Assembly: GCA_023078555.1 (NCBI GenBank)
Contig: CM041200.1
Coordinates: 2,178,001-2,242,000 of the forward strand
Direction: 5' to 3'
DNA: 64,000 nt
From: Ulva prolifera
Lineage: Eukaryota > Chlorophyta > Ulvophyceae > Ulvales > Ulvaceae
In this document: positions 23,901 through 33,115 of the stretch, in pieces
Position numbering within the stretch: position 1 is the first letter of the stretch
How the letters are laid out: each line of letters begins with the position of its first letter
Notes under the pieces: generated by a model
Databases searched by the model: none
The model's input: only the letters and a program-made list of their open reading frames with translations
Told to the model about the DNA's origin: nothing
Program-made: the position numbers and the translations under genes

Positions 23901-25690
23901 TGGCCGCTCCCCCATCTCGTTCAAGCACATTGTGGCAGAAGCCCCTGCTGTGTCAACTGAAGCATCTAGCGTGGCGAAGGCATCAGTTCCCGCTTCCCGG
24001 AAGGATCTTCTTGCGAAATCCGCAGCCGCCGCCGCCAGATTTCCCTGAAATGGCTCAGATGATGTTGGAGCACAGAACAATTCAGCAGGCAGTGCGCTCG
24101 GCCCGCGCAACAGAGCAGCTGTGTAGCTGGTGTCTGAGCTTCGTGCTGTGTCGGGAGTGCAGTCATCAGGCTCTTGCAATGTGGGCCGGCTGGAAGCTTC
24201 GGCAACGCTGGACGTGCCATCACCAACTGGTGCCACCTGCTCTCCCACCGGCGCAGCAGCAAAATCTTGCCACTCCTCGGACCCATCGTCACTACCACGA
24301 CCATTGGCAGCAATGCCTGTGAAGATTGGCGAACGAGGCCGGTCTGTGCTAGGTTGGACGGCTGCTTCTTGGAGTCGCCTGACGTCAACAGGGCGCTCAC
24401 AGTCTACTCCCGACCCCCACAGTTCATTGGCTTTGTTACAGCCATTGGGTCTGATGCGAGGAGCTCCGCCAACAAGGCTGCTATTAAGAGCATGCACCGC
24501 TAGCTCCGCTTCAGAGCGTGGCTCGAAGATGCTGTCAGCCTGGGCTGCGTTCAGATCTGCCGCACTCTGTGCTGGCCCAGACACCGGGGCCGATGCAAAT
24601 GACGGCTTGCTGAAGAGGTCAGCAGGTAGTGGTCCAGCTGCCAGACTCGAAAACTTTGGGCTGTCATTCCCCGAGGGCTCATGCTGTGCAGGAGGAGCTA
24701 CGGTCACAGCAGGAGCAGCAAATTCGCCCCATGAAAAATCACCGTCAACCAGGCAGGGAAAATGTGAACCGTCTTCCGTCATTGTTCGGCACGGAGCCGG
24801 GAAAGCTGCTACCTTCCCTGCTATTGACACTGTGGTGGCACATGCTGGCCCTGGACTAACTTTAGCGCCTGGCTCATCCTGCTGTGACGCCATGGGCGCA
24901 GCTTCTGTTGGCACAGGCTGCCTGAACAGCCCCCAAACATCATTGGTGGTATCATCTGCATGGTTGTCATTTGCAGATTTTGCACATACAGAAGTGTCTG
25001 CTTGAGATTTGTCATCGATCGTGAGCTCTGCCTGGCATACGGCTTTGTGAGCAGGTGCGTCTTCTGGAAGTGCGCCCTGAATGACGCGGGGACAAATAAG
25101 CGGCTCAAGAGCCTCGCTTGCAGGTGCTGTGACTGTGGAGAATAGATCTTCCGGCAGGGGAGCTCCTCCAACTCCCTGGTGAGCTTCAGAACTGGGTCTT
25201 GCCACTTGCAAAGGGGCCCTGAAAGCTCCCCACCCGTCCTCAGCTTCAAGCTCATTGGCAGGTGCGCTTGCCACTTCCACATCTGCGGCACTACAGAAGT
25301 CTCCCCAAGGATCATCCTGCCCGGGACCGGAAGATCTCTGAACAGGCAGGCATGTGATATCAGCAGTGGTGGAACTACTCATGTTATGTGTGGATAAAGC
25401 ACGTGATGACCTCATGATTGGGGCGAGGCTGTATTCTGTACGTTGGCATGCTTAGTGTGGCTGGGGCAGAATTAGCAGACTTGCACGTACACTCACTTCA
25501 AGTGCCAGTTCGCCTTGCACTGCAGCATCATCTGTCGGGGCGGAGCCTGATTCAGCTGCAACAGTGGGACCAGCGGGCTGACCACCAGGCTCAGCAAAAT
25601 CCCCCCATGCATTCCACATATCCTCAGACCCAGCCTGCTCGGCGGTGCAGTCATCGTCCTCCAGGCTCGCATCCGCTGCATGATTCGTGA
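20943..25690 (-). CDS. Large synergin/aftiphilin-like trafficking protein with embedded SH3BGR-like domain
   Basis: One exon (about 25415-20943, nearly 1490 codons) plus an upstream exon (about 25680-25490) joined by a GTGAGT donor; the true start exon further 5' is not found. The long disordered Ala/Ser/Asp/Glu-rich body carries at least nine W-x-x-F motifs (WGDF several times, WGAF, WGLF, WGEF, WQDF, WSEF), the ligand type bound by gamma-ear domains of AP-1/GGA, as in gamma-synergin and aftiphilin. Near the end, CALTGLPC and VIVAAANLWLTLV resemble the Cys-containing C-terminal signature of plant synergin-like proteins. Between body and tail, 21625-21350 encodes a thioredoxin/SH3BGR-like unit: LYMSSILTIRKAAAESRRLT, LEAFKLPFEEVDLA, ELPQLHCCGCFIGT, FELHDFGELIPML. 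Likely cytosolic, at clathrin/AP-1 sites (inference). The fusion is unusual. Short ORFs on the other strand here are shadows. Confidence 0.75.
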
Positions 25691-25739
25691 AATTGATTGA
25701 CTTGTGGCTGGTTGTGTTGGTGTAGCTATAAGACAGCAC

Positions 25740-26361
25740 ATGCATGCTGCCACCTCCAAACCTTTGACATGTTCGTACATGACCACTGAGCGCATTCAGT
25801 CTTCCAGTAATGAAATCTCAAGTGCATATTTCCAGCTCCTGTTGTCACAACTGCCAGTTTTCGTCACACCTATTCGCATGGATGCAACATTCCACCGTTG
25901 CCTTACCGATGTGGCACAGTAAGTCACAGTCTCAAGCACATTCGTGGGACATGGCTCAGACGCTGATCAACATCGATTAAACTTCAAACTGAATTTACAA
26001 TGACTGCAGCTAATGGCAGAGAGCTATAGAAATGCGAAGGTTTGATATGTGGAGCATCTAAAAGCATTTCAGTACATAGAATTTCCGCGTTCCTCACTCA
26101 AATCTGATACAGGTTGTTCGCAGACTTCCTCGTCAAGACATCATCGCTCATTCTACATCAGCTGACGCATGACAGCCTGTCCTAATTGCTCGTGTCACGG
26201 TGTCTAATGCATGCAAACTGGCATGGTTCGGCTGCACGGCTCATGTCACCGAACCATCTACATCAACGACTATCTGATGTCGCAAACATGCATGCTTGCA
26301 GTCGATCATCAAGGCAGCACGACCTGATTGAGCGCTACAATTCATGACCATGGTACTGCTA
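25740..26361. other. Intergenic, upstream of synergin-like gene
   Basis: Probably holds the unresolved first exon and promoter of the synergin-like gene at its left side and the 3' flank of the next minus-strand gene. No supported ORF, repeat or RNA gene seen. Confidence 0.35.
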
Positions 26362-28298
26362 CTACTGACGAATTTTCATGCCACTGAACATGTCGTCTAT
26401 AGGTTTTGCTGCTGAACACGGTGCAGCATTGTCAGGACCAGCCTGTTGCACAAAAGGCGCAGCACCATGGGTCCCTGCATGGCCATAGTGCTGGCCTTGC
26501 AGATTCGGCTGTGCCACATTGTGGCCGGCATACTGCTGACCTCCGGCAAGCTGGGGTTGCAATACACTAGCATTGTGTTGCAGGGGATTCCATAGTTGTG
26601 AGCTACCCCCTACAGCGGATGCAGGGCCTGTGTTGCCACCCGGCTGCCCAGGCCAGCCCGGCAGGCCAGTTTCCACGGGCTGTGCACCACTCTGTACCGC
26701 ATACCCTTGTGCGCGGGGTGGGATATGGTACCAACCACCACTTGGAATATTTCCCCCATGCTGGTGGCCAGATGAATGGCCCTGGGCTTGTGGCCACTGA
26801 GCGGAATGATACTGTGATGCTGCATTGTGAGTTGGCACCTGGTGCACATACTGCGGTAAGCCACCCTGTTGTGCATACGCATGTGGCATGTGCCCCTGCT
26901 GCATGTGCCCCGGTGGTGTGTGCCCCGGGACAGCAAATACCTGCGTGCCGTACGACTGTGGGCTGTATCCTTGAGGCATGTAGCCCTGAGGCGTGTGGGC
27001 CTGTTGCGCATGACCCTCATGACCGTAGCCCTGCAGGACATAGCCCTGTGGCACATATCCCTGTGGTATGTGACCTTGTGGTTGACGACCGTGGGGCAGC
27101 TGCGACGCGTGGGGCATGCCCAAAGGCGGATGACCAAGGTAAGGGCGCGCATCTGGGGTTCTCCCAGGCAGCGGCTGTTGAGGCTGCGGGTTCCGCCAGT
27201 TCTGGTTTCTGTCTGGGTGCCCTGTATTCTGAGTCGAGACCGGAGGTGCAGTCAGCGAGGTCTGAGGGCCGGCTGTCTGAGGCGAGTGCATCGCCCAAGT
27301 AGGATGCCCAGGCAAGACGGCTGTGGCATTCTGGATGACAGCGCTGGCGGCCACGGCTGCAGGTATGTTGGATGCGACAGGAGGTGAGGTCGCTTGTGGT
27401 GCTGGTGCTGCAGCGGACTGCAACGCGGAGGTATCTGCAGATGCAGAGAGGGTCACTATTGCAGTCCGCTGCAGCACTGCACCACATAAGGTGTAGGCCC
27501 GGCAAGAAAATGCTCGGACATGGCAGTTAATTGCGCATGCGAGTGGCTGGCCTGCATGGCATGCAAATTCCAAAAGCTTTTGCAGAATTCGGTGCTTACA
27601 GCTCTACCAGCTTGACGCAGCGCATTTTAAAACTGAACGGCTTCGGGTTGACGGCGTAAGTGTGTATGTTGCATGATGATCAGCGCCCCACAAGACTTGT
27701 TTCTCGAATGGCGACGAGTTTTGATACACCACTTCATCGCAACTAGATGATCATTTCGCCTTGGTGAGTTCAGGTATGGTGCGTACAATGCCTATGCCGT
27801 GTGTCCAATTGGCTGTGTCTACTTTATCAGGACAGCACACTGCAGCTGATTCGGACCTGACGGTGGTGGGCTTTCACCAGCAATGCGAGGCTTCAGACGC
27901 GGCCGCTCGGTGTCTCTCACCATCCCATCGGCTTTGGTCTCAACCTGCACACCATCAGATGAATCATAACCGCTAGCGAGGACGTTCAGTACCCAAAATC
28001 AATGAAGCCTCTAATTCAGCCTGTCGCGAAATTTGAACAGCTTTAATCGGGGTGCCTGACATCAGACCTGATAACTGGGAGGATCCAGGCTGAGATCGAC
28101 GTATGTAATTCGACCTTCCATCCAGACCCCGGAACGATGCCTGTACCAAATGCCATCGCCTTTCGCCAGAACACTGTTCGGGGGCGGCTGCGATTGGGGC
28201 GCTAGTGGCGGTGCTGCTACTCCAGCTGGTGCTTGCACAGCACCTGATGATGGGGCGAAGAGGGCAGGATCCAATGGGGCAGCCCGCGCATTCGCCAT
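26362..28298 (-). CDS. SH3/Tudor-like barrel with Q/G/H/Y-rich low-complexity tail
   Basis: Unnamed family. Exons 28298-28068, 27944-27857, 27434-26362 fit in phase and give 463 residues. The N-terminus (MANARAAPLDPALFAP) is followed by a compact beta-rich module with KGDGIWYRHRSGVWMEGRI and DLSLDPPSYQV, completed across the intron by ETKADGMVRDTERPRL. This pattern, a G-x-x-V/I-W-Y start and a D-x-S-L-x-P-P-S-Y core, looks like an SH3-like barrel; I cannot name its ligand. The last 350 residues are Pro/Gln/Gly/His/Tyr-rich, with about ten PQGY-like repeats (IPQGYVPQGYVLQGY), a prion-like composition that often drives condensation. The protein ends DDMFSGMKIRQ. A TGCAG precedes the proposed ATG, so a further 5' exon is possible. 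Confidence 0.68.
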
Positions 28299-30011
28299 CT
28301 GCAGTATTGTGGGAACCGTCAGATTGTCGCGCTTGAAACAGCGGCTGTGGCAATGAAGCGCCAAGAGAGCTCTCGCGAGACCCCGCGCAGTGGGTGCTCG
28401 CGGGCATCAGCAGAACAAAAATGGCACAGATCTCAGCAGGTGACAAGGTGAATGCTGGGAACGCCCACATTGTGGTAACGTGCCTTGGGCTTGCCTCAAC
28501 GAACCGGGCACCTCATGAGCAAAGGCAGGGAGATCACAATCAGCAGGCATGTACCACACAGTCATACAGTCGCATGGACCAGGCTTGGAGTTGTGTCGCT
28601 CACGTGCAACAGTGTGGCTGCATGAGTTCTCCAACAACGTCGACCGACACCGCGTGCACCGTTGTTGTTGTGCATGCATTGACAACACGTTCGAGCTCTG
28701 CGCCATGGCGCGCCAACTCGCCGTTTTAGGACGAAATAAGTTGATAATTCCGCAGACATCATGTTGTATGCCAGAACTGAACGGGGCAAGTCAATGTGCT
28801 CTACAGGCGCTACTTATCTCTGAGATGAATGCTCCGACGGCATCTGGTCTCTGCAACAGCAAGACAGAGGCGGCACCAGGTGCAGGCTTTGCCCGCAAGT
28901 GAGACGCTGCAAGCTGACCAGATCACGAGCCTCCGCAGCGCTGCTGGCATACGAGAGGCAGTGGCCATGGTTTCTACGCAGTCATGTGTTCCACGGGCGC
29001 CATGATTCCGGGTGCGCGTCAATTATGCATTGCACCAAGTGTGCTCAAGCCCAGCCCACCTTTGGGGCACGTGCAAATCACTAAGGAGGTTACACGCCTC
29101 AACGTGACTGCAAACCAAGTAGCTGATACATAGCACATGGTTGGGTATTCTCTCCAGGGCAATGGCATGCGGTTATGTGCCCCAGGTCCAAGGAACAGCA
29201 GAAAACGTAGTCTTAATCGTTGACCTGGCCGGTAAATGGTAACAGCGCTTGCGACCTATAAGCAAGTGCTGCGATGTGCGAGTAACACGCATCACCTGTA
29301 CCGAAGCAGTACTAAGGCTGGTTGCAGACTTTGACAATTTAGAACATGTAGAAAGGTAGGGCGAAAAGACATCTCTGTTCCAGTGGTCCCATTCCATGCT
29401 GCTGGACCTCGGTATCGGCATTTACGTCATGACATGGTCTCGAGACAGGAAGGCCGAGGTCGATGTGGTTGTTGCGTGTTGTGAGGGAGACGGCAGGGGA
29501 TGGGGGAGTAGTGCAAATTGGACCGGCAACGTACGGCTACGTCGCCGGAGTGTGGTGCCTTTCTGCGCCCTCCGCCTGCATGACCGCTCCCCTCCGACTC
29601 TTGTCCCCCGGCAGTCCTGTGGCAGCCGGCCTCGAATTGGCATAGCTACACTTGTTAGCTGCAACAGCTCACTCCTGTTCCAGCCTTGCCCCACGTGGTA
29701 CTTGGCACTGGCTCCCTCGCTGTAAACCTACGGGGGCACTGTCGCTTCCGCGCCGAGCAGCACGCGCGCAAGGGCTACGCGGCGTGGAACCAGGCCCGGT
29801 GTAAGATGGGAACCCACTGTTCAGCAACCAGCCACCACTGGCAGCCGCAGCAGCAGATCTGCCCAAAGCACATCCATCGGTGCGCACATCGCCATTGCGG
29901 CGGGCGTTGTGGTGTTGGTGGTGTTGTGTTGCAAAGGAAAAAGCCGGAGGGGCCGGTAGCACCGCCAGGACCAAAAGGGAGAGCACGAACAACGCAATGC
30001 GCATGCAGCAG
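28299..30011. other. Gene-poor stretch, nothing firmly assignable
   Basis: Only short ORFs on both strands without family resemblance or coherent splice models. An Arg/Ala-rich plus-strand run near 29730-29810 could be a coding trace but has no recognisable domain. Ends at a dispersed repeat copy. Confidence 0.35.
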
Positions 30012-30245
30012 GTTGTGGTGTTGTGTGTCGGCCATGGGGTCTGTGCGTGCGTGTGTGGGTTTGGGTTTGTGGGTGTGTGGGTGTGTGCTTGGCGGTCTGC
30101 GGATCTGTGTCTTTTGCTGCGCCGGTGATGGGGGTTTTTTTTTTTTGGGCGTGGTGGGTGTCGCGTGCGTGGGTGTCTGTGTGTTTGCTTCGTCTGTTTG
30201 CTTCTTTCGCGGTGCCGCCCGCCTTGCTGCCTTTGTCCTTGTAAC
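30012..30245 (+). repeat. Dispersed GT-rich repeat, cop 1 of family
   Basis: About 230 bp, shared with 38754-38967 in the same orientation. Shared blocks in order: GGTCTGTGCGTGCGTGTGTG, GTGTGCTTGGCGGTCTGCGG, GTGGGTGTCGCGTGCGTGGG, then GCTTCGTCTG and TTTCTTTCGCGGTGC, ending GCCTTGCTGCCTTTGTCCTT followed by GTAACA. This copy has a run of about 12 T at 30136-30148 that the other copy lacks. The last 47 bp recur inverted at 32183-32232. No tRNA-type A/B boxes, terminal inverted repeats or coding domain are visible, so the class is open (SINE-like or MITE-like). ORFs reported across it on the minus strand are a by-product of its CA-rich strand. Confidence 0.7.
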
Positions 30246-30653
30246 ACATCGCCATGGCCGGCAGGGCACCATTGCAAGATCACCAGTGGTTGCACTTCTC
30301 AGGTGCTCAATGCCGCCACTGACATAGATTTTCACGGTCAGGCTCATTTCGTTGCTGTGGGACATATGCGATGACTTCATATACACTGGGCTGTTGGTGC
30401 CCTGGCACTCCTGTCATCCTCTCTCTCCTGGGGCCATCTTTCAGTGGTATCTGCCACAAAGCTCCTGGACAGCTGGGCTCGCACTGCCATTGGAGGCTGC
30501 TGTGTCCGAGGTCGGTGTGTCCCGCTCGGCGCTCGGCGCCCACTCGTCCAGCCTTTACATGTCATGGCCCATGACTCATGGGATAATCTGCATCACCTCT
30601 CACATACAAGCAGCAGAAGGCGTGGCGGCTGCACGCTGCCACCTTCCTGACAC

Positions 30654-30961
30654 TTAGAGCAGTGCATTGGCACCAAGGTATGCGAATGCACCCCAGGGAG
30701 CCATAACAATGCCACAAACAAAGAAGATCGGGCACCACCACAGCCAGGACCCGAAGGGATACTGCAGTCCACATGTATAGTACTGAATCCATGCTTGAGT
30801 ATGAGTCTGAGTGTCTGAGTATCTAGGCCTGTGCTTGGGTAATGCGTGTACTTAACGGCCAGTACCGCATCGTAATCCCTCCGCAAGTCGAGCGTGGCGC
30901 AACGGTATGACCGCCGGTGATATCCAATGTGCGTACGATGCCATTTGAAGAGCAGATGCAT
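30654..30961 (-). CDS. Small single-pass membrane protein, 68 residues
   Basis: Not recognised. Two exons, 30961-30866 and 30761-30654, joined phase 0 through GCG|GTACTG and an acceptor ending GGACTGCAG. The first encodes a basic, Arg/His/Tyr-rich 32 residues (MHLLFKWHRTHIGYHRRSYR, then LDLRRDYDA). The second encodes YPFGSWLWWCPIFFVCGIVM then APWGAFAYLGANALL and stop, one strongly hydrophobic helix rich in Trp and Phe. Small proteins of this shape are common accessory subunits of organellar respiratory or photosynthetic complexes, but I cannot assign it. Support: clean splice phase and non-random hydrophobic tail with Trp/Gly/Pro pattern; against: short length. Confidence 0.45.
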
Positions 30962-32172
30962 GCATATCGAAAATACATTTTACGCTGATATCTGCCCTGG
31001 AAAATGCGTCCTCATCCGGTCGACTGTGCGCTCGCAAGCAGCGCCCGAACATGTGCCTGTACTGGGGTTCTCTGCAGCATGGCCGGGTTATAATAATTAG
31101 CAGCGGCAGTGTAACGGTATTGCAATGGGCCAGCATGCTCAACCCTGCAGCTGTCCCATCGCCTGCAGCAGCTGCTGGCACTGCACAGAGAACCCCATGC
31201 GCGTCTCCTCTGGTATACATTCAACAGTACGCAATACCAGAGGTGGTGTGTCGTTTGCATTGTGTCTGGGTATACGTACTGAAGCCCTGTGCACGCCTCA
31301 CCCAGACGGGCATCGGCACAATCAACTCAGCAAGTTTAGACACCTGTGTTCCGCTCCTTTGCATGCGTCACTTTATACAGCTGCACGGTATTTTGTTATT
31401 GTTGCTGAGTGTCCACCAGCTGCACATGGATCTGCTTGGAAAGGGAGTCGCTGTAAACGACGCAAGAACAGCACGTCATCACGCGTCCGTGCACGCGTGA
31501 TGGGCAAGAGAGGCCATGGCCAACCACTGAACTTTCTACCTCCGATGGTATGCATCGAGAGAGAGCCACTAGCAGTTGCAGCTGTGTTGAAGTATTCTCT
31601 CGCGAGGTAGCGCTAGCGCTATGTACGTGTGCAGGCCCACGGGCGTGTCAACTTGACAGACGCAGATGTCGATACACGACGTCGATGTTTTTGAAGCTGC
31701 CGTGCCCGGATGCAAGTTTGCTGCGCTCGCTGTAGCCTGGCTCAATTTCATCGTCAATTTCATCGTCATGCGCATGAGGATATGATGCTGCGCGGTCGCG
31801 ATCGAGATTCATCGGTCCACCGGTACAACTAGACTAATCACAACAGTGTACATCGCTGTACGGAGTCAACAAGCCAGTATGGCAAAACAGCTACGTCACT
31901 TCCGATTGGACTCCAGAGCAGTCTTGGCGCGTGGGCACCGCGTAATATATCACTACAAGAACGTTCATCGAGCCTTAGCACGTGCACGCAGGTAGTATAC
32001 AGAACACACAATATTGCTCAAGCCCGGCACAACTTAGTGTCGGAGCGGTTGCGCATATATGAGCTCAACAGTTCTAGACCCGTTGGCATGCTAAGGAGGT
32101 GTTCGAACGTGGCGTTTTGGCTGCCGCGGCCCTTGCCGAATGCATATGCATGATCTGTCCCGGATTCAGTGC
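30962..32172. other. Intergenic, no supported gene
   Basis: Short ORFs on both strands only, none with recognisable domains or consistent splice models. Ends at the inverted repeat fragment. Confidence 0.35.
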
Positions 32173-32242
32173 GCGCCGTGTGTTAAAAGGACAAAGGCAG
32201 CAAGGCGGGCAGAACCGCGAAAGAAACAGTGGGCGCCGTGTG
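32173..32242 (-). repeat. Short inverted fragment of the dispersed repeat, flanked by 10-bp direct repeats
   Basis: On the minus strand 32232-32183 carries the terminal 47 bp of the repeat family (TTTCTTTCGCGGT through TGCCTTTGTCCTT, then TTAACA-like end). It is bounded by perfect GCGCCGTGTG at 32173-32182 and 32233-32242, which looks like a target-site duplication. It marks one end of the element family and suggests insertion of a truncated copy. Confidence 0.6.
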
Positions 32243-32618
32243 TGCCGTGCTGCTTCGCCTGCATCCGTGCCGAAGAACACGCCCAGCTGCAGCCCGCATG
32301 TAGATCACCAGACATCGATGTTTCTGCACAGGGAAGAAAGCACGTGTGGTCGCCGAGATGTGCACATGCGGGAAGCGCACGGCCGCATGAAGTTGACAGA
32401 AGAGTGTAAGTGCTCAAACGAACACAGTTAACGTTGCGTTGCAAAACACAAAAATTTCTCATGAAGCGCACCCCTGCATCAAGCCGTGCTTGACCAAGCC
32501 CAGCAATAGCGCGGGCCATGCAGGAGAAATGGGGAAACTTGGGTTATGACAAGTTCCCATGTCCATCTCTCGAGATGATGTCTGTCTTGGAGCTGATCAC
32601 GGTCACTGACGGCGATGT

Positions 32619-33092
32619 TCATGGGCGTTGGCATACGTACAGCTGTCCCCCATGTTCGGTCTCGGTGAGGGGTTTGCATGCGTGGAACAACCTAAATCTT
32701 GTACACCCCCAGCAATCTGAATGCGTGCATGTGGTTTAAACGCGTGACGATTGAATCAAACACGCTATGTCAGTCTGGTTCAGCCGGAGGAGGTCTTCGT
32801 GAAACAAGTGTCGCCCTCAACAGACTGCACAGTGCAGGTTAGGGCAGTTAGGGCTTAGCTGTACTCTGCGCATGATCGCAGCTCATATACAAGAAGACGA
32901 GATGCCGCGAACGCGCTTTCGTGAAGGCTTACATTCCTGTCCAGGTGATGGAGCATGATCGGTCCATGTGAAGGCCATGTTTTCCCGGCGTACAAAGCGG
33001 TCATCTTGATAATCGGTGCGGCAGACTTCGCAAGAACGGCCTGCGATAGTGAGCAGTTTGTGCTCCCTTCTCGGTGCCAATGCTTTGCCCAT
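32619..33092 (-). CDS. Small Cys-rich, probable zinc-binding protein, 85 residues
   Basis: Not recognised. Two exons, 33092-32933 and 32716-32619, join in phase (GAAT|GTAAGC donor, ATTCAG acceptor). Exon 1 has GRSCEVCRTDY and DDRFVRRENMAFTWTDHAP; exon 2 has CWGCTRF, FHACKPL and LYVCQRP, then the stop. Cysteines fall at 21, 24, 55, 58, 67 and 82 with His 46, 65 and 75: two C-x2-C pairs plus later single ligands, an arrangement that could build one or two treble-clef/RING-like zinc sites. That the two C-x2-C pairs lie in different exons and are only joined by a phase-correct splice supports a real gene. No transit peptide or membrane segment is apparent. It starts 23 bp from the proposed start of the next plus-strand gene, so one of the two 5' ends is probably mis-set. 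Confidence 0.55.
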
Positions 33093-33115
33093 GCTCTTGC
33101 CAGCTTTGACGCACT

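Noticed and set aside
29669-30295. Minus-strand Thr/His/Pro-rich ORFs, considered as a protein shared with 38.7 kb
   Set aside because: They follow the CA-rich strand of the dispersed repeat; frames differ between copies and downstream sequence is unrelated.
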